From: Pagrus major
Lineage: Eukaryota; Chordata; Actinopteri; Spariformes; Sparidae
Assembly: GCF_040436345.1 (NCBI RefSeq)
Contig: NC_133215.1
Location: 22,929,806-22,993,805 of the forward strand
Direction of reading: 5' to 3'
DNA length: 64,000 nucleotides
Positions within the stretch are counted from its first letter, which is position 1. Each line of letters opens with the position of its first letter. This document shows positions 1-12,900 of the stretch, piece by piece. The notes beneath the pieces are model-generated. The model saw nothing but the letters and a program-made list of their open reading frames with translations, made no database searches and was not told where the DNA came from. A program made the position numbers and the translations under genes.

Positions 1-1644
1 GAGGGTTGGAGGAGAGGTATGGTGAGAGATGGACAGATAGATGACCACTGGGAAGCCACACTGCTCTTGTAAACATGGGAAGAGGAGGAAGAAAGATCAT
101 ACATGTAAATTCAAGCTTAGAAGTTCATATGGGGATACAGGGTCATATACTGTGTAACGATAACTTCCTGCAAATTAAAGGGAGGTTCGAGAAATATTAA
201 GCAAAGAAAAAGACAGAAGTAAAAAAAAGAAAGAAAAGAAAAGTAAATCGAGATAATTTATGGCTCAGTCTCCACGGTATGTTCACTTGTGTTCGCGAAC
301 GTTCACAACTAAGATCGAAAACTGTTCAGCAACAGAAAGCTGCGTTCAGTACATGCTTGTGTGAATAACACACAAAACACGTCCATGACCGATGAGGTCA
401 AACACGGGCCAGGTCTCCTACAGCATGTACCCTGAAGTTACCACTGCAAATACAGCGCAGGAAGTGGAGGAAACTAATGAAACAGGACACACAAACACCC
501 GCGAACTGATGTCACAGTTTAGTACTAACGGAGACGTGTTTTGAAGGAAAAGTGAGAGAAAAGGATGACATGAAGAAATGGAAAAAGGATGAAAAATAAG
601 CAGGGAGACAGACAACAGACAGAGCTACTGTAGTGATGTCACGGTAGTCTGGGTTTGGTATTTCAGGTTTGTGTGAATGGGCACAGTGTTGACACACCGT
701 CTGTGGATATAAACACATGGTTGTCAGGGTCAGCTGTAGGTCAAGGTATAACCTATCTACAGTATATAAAACAGTAGGGAAGCTTTTCGGCTTTTATTTT
801 ATAGATTTTATTTCTGTTTTAATAGTTTGAATAGTCCCAACTCTGCTTATTTTTAAAGTTAAACCAACATCTCGACACTCTGGGTCTTCAGATAGTCTGT
901 AGGGTTGAGTACCAGGTCCACAATAAATAACCTTTGGCCTTTGATAAAAGTAGAATTTGTAACATGTGACACTACATTAAAGCAAAACATCGGTATCTGA
1001 TTTCAAGAGTAATGTGTGTGATGTAAGCAATGAAAGTGAGGCTATTAAATTTCTTCGCCATTTCACACAGTATTGTAGAGAAGCTACAATGAAAAAACAG
1101 GAGTATTTTATCTCAATTTGTTTCTCAAATGATGCCAAGGTAATACATTTTTTTGCACAGAGATTTAAACTTGCTACATCCCGATAATTTTGTGTCGGGT
1201 TGAGGGGCCTTGTGTGATTTTTGTGTAATACTCCTCTCATTTATAAATGGGTTTGTCTTTGTGTTCTTGCTTGTCGGGGTCACACTGAGTACATGCAGCT
1301 GTTGGTGGTAACACACCCAAACGTTCCCATGCTGTGTAGTACCTCCCAAAGAGGTGTTGGACAAAAGCCAAATGGAGAGAGGAGAGTGTGTAGAGTGGTT
1401 AAGTGATGAGGTTGTGGTTCGATATGATCAGAACATGGATGCAAGATGGCAACCATTCAAAGAACTGTCCCACATATCCCTAAACATAATATCTGTACTG
1501 CTATTGTTTCGGTTTCTTTAATGCATAATGTTGCGACAGTGTGAGAAAATCCTCACAATGACCCTGACCACTTTACTAAACCTTCCAAAATGGCACCAAT
1601 GACACAAAATATCATTCCTAGATTTTCGAATTCTGGATACAAAC
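1..1644 (-). other. bptf intron 29, truncated by the window edge
   Basis: The exon that should follow residue 2586 was looked for on the minus strand and not found, so this stretch reads as intron. It contains only short AT-rich frames without recognisable protein similarity. Confidence 0.6.
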
Positions 1645-4600
1645 CTCTGATTCTCTTCTCTCTCTGCAGGCGTCATGGTCTTCTTCTGCTTCAGGTGCTC
1701 GATCACAGCGTTCTGTTTCATCACCACCTGAAACACATGATGCAGAAACATGTCAAAACAAACCACATGTTTAACAACAGAAACAATATTTACAGTTTGA
1801 GAGGAGATGGCTACAGGGAAGTAAAAAACAACCTGATAACATCTTTAAATTTAAGCACAAAATAAATACTATCATCTGGAATTAATTCAACGACCCCTTG
1901 TGACTTTAGTGTTGTCTAATGTGTACTACAAATATCTATAGAAATGGATTATTATTAAATATGACCAGGCAGTATAGTGCAGCATGTCAAATACACAGAG
2001 AGACAGGTGAAAATACACCCGTACACAGTAGTAACAAACAGAGACAAGGCCCAAGCTGAAAAAATAAACCCAGTCTTAGTGGAGGTTTGGAGGACGGTGA
2101 CTGTTTATGTGCTGATGGCAGGGAGAGAGCTGGATGACCCGGCTATGCTTGGTGCCTGAACACGCTCACTCACTCACTCACTCAAACACAAACACAAACC
2201 TGTTTCTGAATGATGTCGCTCTGGCTGGCTGTGTTGAGGGCCTGTTCCCTCTTGGCCTCTGCGGCTTGTCTCTTCTTCTGCTGTTGCTGTTCTCTGAGCT
2301 GCTGGATCCTTTGCAGCTGCTCCTGGACAGAAGCTGCCTGGATTGTCACTACGTTCCCAATCTGTGCGGACAACAAAGTGTGATGAGGTGTAAGATTTCG
2401 AATACTATAGTCTAAGAGTGTAAAGCAGTGGTGATCAGCCAACTGCACTGAATGATGATGCTGTTTCAAGCCCCTTAGCAAGGTCCAATGAAGGTGACAT
2501 AGGTTGCATCTGGTTTAGCAGGCTTGCTGCCCTACCTGTCCTCCCTGAGCTGAGGTGGTCCCAGTCTGTTGTATCTGGATAGGAAGCTGCAGTTTGATGT
2601 GCTGTGGCAGAGAGCCTCCACCCTGCTGGGCCTGCAGCTGGGCCAACACCTACAGCCAACAACACAGAAAATACACAAATTTAACAAAGTTGAAAGGAAA
2701 ACTTTTATACGAAACGTCTATTTAGATTAGTTAGATACCACCTTAATTTAATAGGGTGCCACCTTAAGAATGGCTGAATAGATTACATTAGTAGTTCACT
2801 GAATGACAAGGGTTAAACATTTAAAAATGCACATTCAGCTTTATAAATCAGGCTTTCTAAGACTTATTGATATTGGCAATTGTTTTGCACAATACAGTAA
2901 AGTCTCGTACGATGTGTCCATTTACTCAAGGTCATCTGAACTACAGCTGTGATTATGGCTAACACTACAGTGCTGATCTTTGCTAACCATACCTGTACCT
3001 GTTGCTGCAGCCCAGACACGCTGATGAGCTGTGGCGTCTGTTGCAGCTGCAGCTGGGCAGCTCCTCCCTGCGTTTTCACCTGCAGCGAGGTGGGTGACTG
3101 GATGGGCATGTGAGCCTGCGTCTGAGGGGGTAACTGGCCCTGCGGGGTGGCCGACGAAGGGGTGCTGGTGGTGGCCAAGGGGCTTGCCCCTGCCTGGACG
3201 GGAGCGGCAGCCTGCTGGGCGGGCTGAGCCGGGGTTTTGGTGGAGGTGGAGTTGGGCTGGCCAGGAACTGTGGTGGCTGGAAAGAGAGAGAGAAAGAGAG
3301 GGCGAGAGGGTCTCAGATGTTTTCTTTCAGCCACGGTATTAAGCGACTTTCCTAATAATGCTTTTTGTTCAAAAGGCCTGCATATTTACTGCAAATCACT
3401 CATTAGATACACAACAAATTCACATTTAACATCACAATTATTTCAAGAGTGTGTTATAGAAACTAATCTGACCAAAAATCATCTGCATACCTGTGCTTGA
3501 TGTGGGTGTGGCAGCTGAGGCCAAGGGGGTGAAGAGGAAGCGTTGCACCTGGCCGTTGGGCAGCGCTGCCTGCATGAGCTGCTGGCCAGGTCCTGGGATG
3601 ACGGTGACCCCTTGAGGAATGACCTGTAGCTGACCGGTGGTCTGGCCCTGGCCTTGAACCATAACCGTCAAAGCCTGTTGGGTGCCACCGACACCAGCCT
3701 GCCGATCTACACCTGACGCCGCTTGCTGCTTCTACATAGAGGCAATGAAGAGAGGGAGAGGCCTGTTAAACTGGTAAACTACTGATAAATTTGTCTATTA
3801 AGTATCCTTCATTTCAAATCATTTATCAAAGACATTTCATTGCAGTTTGGACGGTGTTCATCTCAAACTCTTTACACGTGGTCACACAAGACATACTGAA
3901 GTTTGTCTCTCTCACTAACCTGTGTGAGCTGGGTGAGCTGTGCCAGGGTCAGTTTAACCTGGCCTTGCCCCTGCGACCGTGGGGTGCCAGGTGGTGTTTG
4001 TCCTGCTGCGGTGGGGCTGGCTGCACCCTGGCCTGTGACCGTGGCGACAGGGCTGGCACCAGATATTGCCGTGGAAACTGCTTGGCCACGAATGATCTGC
4101 GTCACTACTTGCTGTCCACCCTGGCCTGAAGGAGAAATTTGTATAAAGAAGATGGTAAATTTAACAACACTTTGACACAAGCAGACATGATGGAACAATT
4201 CAATTTTAGCTTGTTGCTAAATTTCGTACAGCAGTTTAAGTGTAAAATTCAAGCACTTTTCAAGCACGTAAACAAAAAATTTCACTCCTGAAGCCTTTGT
4301 CATCACATCTAAATTGGTATTACAGATGCACTGAAAAATAAAGTTTACAGAATAAATTGAATGAATTAATGTATACTGGCACTTTGTTTATCTTACCAGC
4401 TTTTCATTTCAACTGTTATTGTATATGTTGATCGTGACATCAGAAGACAACAAACATATGACAATGGAATTGGTTCATCTCAAATACTTTAAGATTTTTG
4501 GTTTACATGAGTGATTATGCAGATAAAACACCAGGTTATGTATGAAAATCAACTATTTTCAAGGATTATATTCAAATTAAAGTATATTCCTAACCTTGAA

Positions 4601-7600
4601 AACATAACGGTTAAAATTTAGCCTTTTACAAACAGTCAAGACTGTAAAAACTGTTAAACTTGCTGCCAGTATGCAGTCAATCTTTGAGGATGAGTTACTA
4701 TTTGTTACCTTGCTGAACCACAAGGGGAGTTCGGAGTATCGTCTTTCCCATTGGTCCCGTCTGCTGGATCGGTGTTCTGATCACTGTCATTCCTGGACGG
4801 ATCTGACCACCAGCTGCCAGAACCTGGAAGGATATTTTCATGAAAACGTTACTAATTAGTTTTTTCAAAGCTGATATCATATTGATAAACTGTCACAATC
4901 TGACAAAAGGAAAGGAGAGGTCATAAATCAAGGTCAAAAAGAGGAGCTTGTCTGGAGCCGATTAGGAAAAAAAAACAGTATGGCATTATATATACAAAAT
5001 ACATTTTATTCTATTTTCATAATAAATAATACACAGAAAAAACACTTGCAATAAAAGAACAGCAAAGGTAACAGAATCAGTAATGCAAGAGCTTTTGCAG
5101 ACACAATGAGAACAAAACAAGAAGCAAAGCTGTACAGACTTCAGTTGTGGCAACTTGAATAAAAACACCTCTGCAGATAATTCAGAGCAGGATGAAGGGC
5201 AGATGTACCTGTTGCTGGGAGCCTGGGGTGTTGGGCCTGATGTTGAGCGTGGTTGCGCGTGGCTGGAATGTGGTGTAGGTCTGAGCACCGCCTGCTGTGC
5301 TGGATGGGATGATACCCAACACTTTCTGCTGAACCACACCTGCAGAGAGAAGAGAAACAGAAAGATACCAAAGTGAACAACGGGGAAGAAAAGAGTCAAA
5401 TCAGTCACGACATAATCATCGGAAACTGGTGGAAAGATGAGAGAAGGAGAAATATTCAAATGTATTGCATGGTAAGAGTGAATGAGAGAAATGCTGCAAA
5501 GACAAGACAGTTTAGGTTTGAAGTTTAAAGACTTGGACAGTTAAGATTCAAATGTTTAGGGTTGCTTGCTGCATTTTTAAAGATTTTAGAGAGATGAAAT
5601 TTAACTTTTAGGCCTTTTACTACATCAAACACATGCACCAACAAAAATCGTAAAATGTACAAACATCCCTAATACAATTACTGATGTGAATCAGAGGTTA
5701 CATATTTCTATGTTACAAGAAGTGCTGCATTAACACAACTCAATACATTAATTGTGGGCTTCTCTCCTTGCTAGATGGCCAACCGTTTGATCACAGCTGT
5801 GGTAAATATTAGTTGAGCAAGTAAACAAAATCTTCAAAGGCTCACTGAGAGCTTAGTTGGGTTTCCCCCAACATAACTGAACCCCCTCATACATTATGCA
5901 TGAATTTAGATTCCACTTTTTTCAACTTTAATCTGACAAAGGGAGCGTTTCATATTTGTTCAACGGGCTCTTTGCCCTAATGAGCTCACGTGAAGCCGGT
6001 GGCAGAAATGGAAACCATGAGGGTTGCTCTTTTTCCTCCGCTGCCTTCTTGCTGTGGTTTTTCAACCGCAACCGAGCAGGTAAGCCTATACATCAAGACT
6101 CTTCAAACGGAGACGTTAAACCCAGTCGTAAGACCAGGGGAGTAGCTGCTCTGGTCACACACATCAAACACGCTTTTCTATGGACTGGCTGTTTGGAGAG
6201 GTCGGGGAGTTGGGACTCTGGTGAGTGTAGAGGTATACTTTTATTCAAAAAGACGGAGGGAAAAAAAGGAAAACGGAGTCCCGCTATAGAGGGCTACCTG
6301 TCTGGGAAGCAGACCTCAGGGTAAACTTGTTTTCCTGCCTAACTTCCTTGAGCCCTTCCAAAACAAACAGGGAGCCCAAACAGTCAAATCAAACAGTCAT
6401 GCTGGATAAATACACATGTCCATTAAATGGTTACACTCCACCTGAACTCAGTTTCTCCTTCATGATAACTTCAAAGGTAAGAAAAATCACTTTCTTTGTA
6501 TCCTTGCATAATATTATTCTCTTTATCTGGTGATTTCAATGCTTTATTTAAGCAGTTTTGTAATAAATGATACATGTATTAGTACTATACACCGAGATGC
6601 TATTCTTAATGGCATCATCATTGCATCATGATTTTTTTCTCCACAGTTTTAGCTTGACAGAACTGACAAAACAGGATAACAGTCATTTTCAAGGCCTTAA
6701 AAGGGGTTTTCACCTGTAAAAATGTAATGAGGGCTGCAACTAATGTTTTTCAATCAATCAACAATTAATTTGCCAAATAATTTCACAGTTCATAAAATGT
6801 CAAAAAAAGGGCGATAAAAGGCTCATCACAATTTCCCACAGCCCAGAGTGACGTCTTCAATTTGTTTCTTTTGTCAAACCAACAGTCCAAAACCCAACGA
6901 CTCTTCATTTTCATTATAAATGACAAAGAAAAGCAGCAAATCCTTGTATTGAACACGCTCGAACCTGCAAATGTTTGACATTTTTGCATAAAAATGACTG
7001 AGAAGCTTAATTGAATATCAAATCGATTAGTAATTCCTTTACTTTCAGTCTACTAATCCATTAATCAGCTAATCATTGCAGCTCTACATCAGTTTGGAGA
7101 AATATGGATCCAGTTTAGAAAAGGTTTTCTAGATGAACCTTTTCTGTCCTTTGTTTTTGTTTATCTTTTATTTATATAAAGCATTTGACTTGAAATAACA
7201 CATTTTAATTTAATAAAAACATCTTCTGTAGACAGTCAGGTAATTGACTTTGTAAATGCTTAATCTGACCTATATAAGCCACCTCAGAGCTGTCAATTTT
7301 TTATTGGAGCATGTCAACATGACGGACCACCTCTGCTGAGTGTTAAGCAATACCCATCATCCAATAATTTGACAGAACCACAGAGAGGCCAGGCGGTGAT
7401 CAGTACAAACCATCGCTGCATCTGCGGTGTCAATATTGACATTTTTCAAAACGCTGTAAAGCATCGAACTTAAGATAGAACAATCCTGAATCCACAGTCT
7501 GGATTTAAACCTCAGACTACACAAGTCTACCATCCAAAATAAATGCTTTCTATTGGATTACCATGCCGACAGGACACAGCCAGACATGATGTGCTACACC

Positions 7601-9983
7601 AAACTAAGCTGCTGACTCATGAGGTTGGGCGCGTAGTGGGCACCACAATTTGGTTGGTGCAGACCAGGCTGCCACAGTAGCAAAACACACAGTGAGCAAC
7701 TGGCTGCTTCTGAAATAGTAGCACCTTTTACATTTAGTCAACTAGAAGCAGATGGAACAAAAAGTTTACCGAGAGCATAAGCGCACTATTACAGCTGGAC
7801 TAAATTAAGCTCAGCTTAACATTACACACAGTATGTGTTCATTTATTTAACTCTCCTCCCTCTTCCTCTATTGCTCAGTGCCCTGCATCGTTGCATTTAT
7901 CTTGAGTAAATTTGTCTTTTTGGCAAATGTGAACAGAGTAGTCACTCTCCTTTGAGCTTCGATTTTAGTCCCCACAACCTAATGAAAGAAATATCTCATT
8001 CTTTAGCTGCTGAATGCTCCAACTTCATCAACTAGCTGCTAACTCTGTCTGTCTGCAGTTTGATGCTGGGCAGGTATTGCAGAGTGGGTTTATCCAAGTT
8101 TTTCATTGAAAACTTCCTGCCTGCTGCGATTATAACCACTATTACGAGAGCGGTGGGAGTCAACCAAAGCAGTGACATGGGCTGGAAAACCAAAATGTGA
8201 GCTGCAAGACACTATAAACCAGTGCAGAACTGAGCAGAACTGCAGAGTAAGTGATTTCATTTTAATGCGTCCTATTCTTTAACAGTTTAATTCATTAAGC
8301 GAAGTCAAACTTAACTAGCAGAATAAAGCCAACAGTGATTCAGTGAACAAATCAGTGATGAGGGCGATGATTCTGATGTCTGGAACCGGGTTATAATAAA
8401 GATTATTTAGAACATTAGGACCATTGTAAAACCAGCTGTGACAACTGTGTGACTGATTCAGAGAGGCAGCGTGATCAATGTGTTGAATAGAGACCAGCAC
8501 TCAAACACCTGAGCCCTTTAGTTCTTCTAAGTCAGAATGACTTATGTGTTTGGCTCACTGAGAGTGGCAATCAAGGCCGAGGAATGTCTAATTTGTGTCT
8601 AATTTGCAGACTTCAAAATATTTGGGCCTGTGGTCGCTGCCACCAACAACATTTAAAATGAGTGAAGACAGACTCGGTCCTTTCTCAAGCACTGTGCGCG
8701 TGGTTGGCAAACTATCTTGCTTACAATGGCGTCCAATTAACGAGCCACATCTAATTTGGCTTCTTTGACACATTTGAAACGTCTCAGCTGTGGGGTCTGA
8801 GGTGGAGCAATGAAAACACAAACATACATGCATCCTGAGATGGAGGTGGATGGAAAGCAGTAATGTCTACACTGAATAAATCTAACTTGCGCACTCCGGT
8901 CTGCCTCCAAGGTGTGACTTATTAAAACCTGCCGTACCTCCTTGTGAAGTTGGCACATTGACTGTGACGATCTTGCTGTTGGCGGGCAGCGGCAGCTTGG
9001 TGGTCACTACTTTTCCACCCACTGAGGTTCCCGTAATCTGGAAAGTGTGCCCACCAGACGTGGCCACGGTGGTCTCCGTGCCCACTCCTTATAAAGCAAA
9101 CAAACAATCAATTACAACAAATACTGTGACAACTTTAAATCCAATAATATCACTACTTTTAATAAACCTCAATAACCACCACAGTGATTAACAGTCTTGA
9201 AACGCAATACAGTACAATTATACCTCAATGTAACATGTAAGGGTGAATGGTAAATTTGAGTAAGAACAAAGAGTACACTGTACTTCCCTACTGCTCCCCA
9301 AGACTTAAGTACAACAAACAGTTAGTTACACACATCTGCAAAGTACCTTGTGTGCTCTGACCCTGTTTGACCCAGGTGGCGAACGACTGCTGAAAGTTCT
9401 TGTTCTGCTGGAATGTGACGGGGGTGCCCATCTTGGTGGACAGCACCACCTTGGTGCTCGGGGTGCCCTGGCCTGACAGTGAACCGACGATGACTTTGGG
9501 CGTGGTGGCAGGTGTTGCTGGAGTCCCTGTTGGGGTCGCTGTGACTCCGCCTGGTTTCTGTTCCAGACGTTTCTGAGATGGAGTACAAGTCAGTCAGACC
9601 ATGACCATAGAAACCGATGACAGGAGTATTCCAAGAAAGAACCAAAATATAATATCAGTTGTGTAGAAATTAGTTATTACAGTGGTATAGACTGGGATAG
9701 CCGTTTGCTGTCTGGCCAAATTACACAGTCAGTAGAAATGAATACATTGTCTGTTGTCTTGGTCGAATTTTCACTCATATAAAAAGATTAATTGAGTGCG
9801 AATCCCAGTTATCAAACATTGTCATCTATTCCAAAAAAGTAAGATGTAAGATTAAAGTGAATCATACTTTTGAAAAGGCTTTCTTGCGTAATTGCTTTAC
9901 AAAGTATGAAGGCTTTGAGGAGATTGAACTAAACTAGACTCACCTTGGCCTGTTCTGCAGCTTGAGCTTTCTCTTTCTCCACC
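1645..9983 (-). CDS. bptf: bptf exons 19-29: Gln/Thr-rich activation-like region (residues 2002-2586)
   Basis: Exon 19 (9983-9944) is a 40-bp microexon encoding VEKEKAQAAEQAK. Exons 20-28 encode long Gln-, Thr-, Ser- and Pro-rich sequence typical of a transcription cofactor. Conserved anchors include VTFQQNKNFQQSFATWVKQG, QIRPGMTVIRTP, GQVKLTLAQLTQLTQ, GQLQVIPQGVTVIPGPGQQL, HIKLQLPIQIQQ and ASVQEQLQRIQQLREQQQ. Exon 29 (1727-1645) encodes VVMKQNAVIEHLKQKKTM and PAEREENQR and ends in phase 2. The next exon, starting MIVCNQVMKYILDKI in mammals, is not seen between 1 and 1644. Confidence 0.9.
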
Positions 9984-12900
9984 CTGTGAAAGAAAAAATA
10001 ACCAAATCAAAATGTTTACATGCTTTAATCTCCATAAAACACCCTATTTTTCTGATATTGTCCATTGATGCAGCACCTCTAGTCATCCTCCGTCTGATCA
10101 CTCTGTTAGTATCCATATCTTTAATCTTTTTAGTTTGGCAGGGCCAGGCAATTTACCTCGAGCAGAGGCAGGAGAATATTTACCTACTGACACAGTAAAA
10201 TCCATCCGACTCTCCTGTTTGACACTTTTATAAATCATTCTGATACTACATGTCAGGTGTAGGCATGACCTGCCTGACCCTCTGACCTTTCTGAGAAGGC
10301 TCTGATCTCCCAGAGGTCCAGCTCCTCCTCAGCCACCCAGGTCTCAATCACCACCGGGCCCGTCTGCTTGGCAGGCTCGTGTTTCTTGGGGCGCAAGGCA
10401 CTGGAGCGCAGCCCCTTCCTCTGAGGGGTGTGGGTTTCTGGGATGGTGGACAAATTAATAAATTAAAGACAAAAGGGCTGTTTGAGTGTTTTGCTGGTGG
10501 ACAAAGACAGAATTAAACACCGTGTGCGTGGTTTCTATTATTAACAACAGATGAGTGTTATCGTGTCTTATTTCTTGATGCAATAGGAAAAAAGAGCAAT
10601 TTACTGTAAGTGATGAACAGAGACAAATAGATGAGTTCATCCTTTTTTCTCAACTACGATCATGGTTTTGTGAGCTTCCATGTTCTTTGGTTTCAGGCAC
10701 TAGAACTTGTTCTGACTTCAGTGTTTAGTGGATCTAACCTTTTGGAGTCTCAGGCACTCCAAGGGGGCAGATGATTTTCCGGATGCAGTACTCTGAGCGA
10801 ATTCCATAAGGTCCCACGTCTCGGCGCTTGATGATCTCGGTGGTGGTGATTTCAGTATCCGATGTCTCTGTAGCAATGAGTGGGGATAGGGCTGGGTTGG
10901 TATGATGATGAGGACGAGAGCCCGAAAAGATGGAGGAAATGTGCTCCAACATAAAAGCACTGACACCCAAATGAGAATGAAAAGGCTGCGTCTTTTTCAG
11001 ACAGTCATTTTTGTGTTTCTCTGGGCCAACACAGAGATAACAGGGGTAGCCCGAGTATATAAAAGAAGTTATTGAGTTAATGAACAAGAAAAATGCTACC
11101 AGGTTGGAGGTGATCAATTATTGTGGAAATACCAGGTGCCTTTGTATCTACAATACAGGTAGGAGTATGACTATACATTTATCAAAAGATTCAAATAAGA
11201 ATCATGAAGGAATTCGATAAAGTTCGAAAAATAAATCTTCTATATCTCAAAGCACAATCTCAAATCTGAGTAGTTGTTCCCCATCTGGCCAGGGTGAGGC
11301 GCATCTTTATCTGGTGGAGGTTGGATGGTTTGGGAGGGTATGGGGGTCTACCTGTACGGGTGGTGCCAACAGCAGCCGATGGTTTGACAGCCATGTCGTC
11401 CCATCTGAGACAGGCCCAAAGGAGCCTCAGCATCAGGCTCACACCAGCCAGAGACTTCACGGTCTGCAGGCGATACCTAGAACACAACCCAGAGGTTCAA
11501 GTGTTACTCATATACAGTTGCATGCATCCAAGTATTGTGTGTTTTTTACAACTTTGCACATACACATAATAAAAATACAGCTACATTGAAAGAAAATGTG
11601 CACATTTTACTGAAAATTTTAATCTGAAACTGAAGTATAAACACAACTGATTGACAGAAAACTTTTTCTACAGCTATTGCCCACTCTCCTGGTGTCAAGC
11701 AATTCATTCGTGCAGGACAACTGACCCACAGTGACTCGCTCGGTGCTACAGAAAACACATCGCAGCAGGACCGCGGAACAGGAAGAGTAAAAACAGACTG
11801 AGGTTTTTGGTGAAGTTCTTGTCCGCTCATGACCATATCCATGACAGAAACAGATTAACTGGCTGCCATCTTAAATAAGTCATTTTAATACACTAATTTG
11901 GTTTGGGAACAGATTTTTATCTTTGACTACAAAAGCACACAAACAACAGTTTCAACTCACAAAAGTTCAAAGTGGAAGCTTGTGCATATTTCATTCGGCC
12001 TTTTTTAATGCAATAAACAATTTTGGGTGTAACAGACTGTGCTGAGCGTAGAATTAGATGACAGGATGTCATCCATCAATGAATAATTTCCTAAAGTTTT
12101 ATATCAGAAGTAATATTCCCTCCATGCATCATTATGGCCGGGACAGCTGTTCCGACAATGAACTTGGCACTGAGGACATGGACATTTAAAATTTCTTGAA
12201 TATCTACCAAAACATGATCATCACTGTTTGTGTGTGTTTGGTAGATATTCTCTTTCCCATGTGTAACCACAGGCGGGAAAATATCCCTGGGTTGTAGGGC
12301 TGGGTCGCTGCACAAAGTGAACATCCTGACACTTCTCCGACCGCCGGATGATTCATGGCTGCTTCGGAACTCTGAGGTCCGGTCAAAATAACCAGAGGTC
12401 CCTGTGTGACACCGGGCGCGGAGCCACAACATCACTCAGGGCCAAAGCCATGGACAGCAGACAGGGAGGGACAGGACATAATGAACAACTAATCAACAGG
12501 ACAGGCACTTAAAAACCAGGCCTGGGTTTAAAGGTGGATGCTGAAGGGAAATCAACCTTATCCCTACTGCTGTCATAAACACAAGTAAACATAATAAATG
12601 TATAATGAGTGGTTAAAAAAACAACTGTGATAATTCCATATGAGAACAAAGCTACACATGCCTTGTTTAGCCACTGACATCCTCTTCAGGGTGAACGATA
12701 AGTTAAAACTGTTCCAGCCTTCGCTCACTCAAGTGGCAGAGAATATGGCTCCAGTAAGATGTGTAACATTGGTGTTTTACTTCAATTTGTAGAAAATGTT
12801 CTGTTGAAATGATTATTTTGGTTCAGGAGAGAACTGAAGTGCAGTAAAAATGTAAAAAGAATTATTTAATTATTTTCATTGCCACATCACTTTACAGCTT

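Noticed and set aside
2994-2999. Alternative donor six bases upstream in bptf exon 26 (CAG|GTACAG)
   Set aside because: Also in phase, but the longer form keeps QQQVQV as in mammals; both could be used and would differ by two residues.
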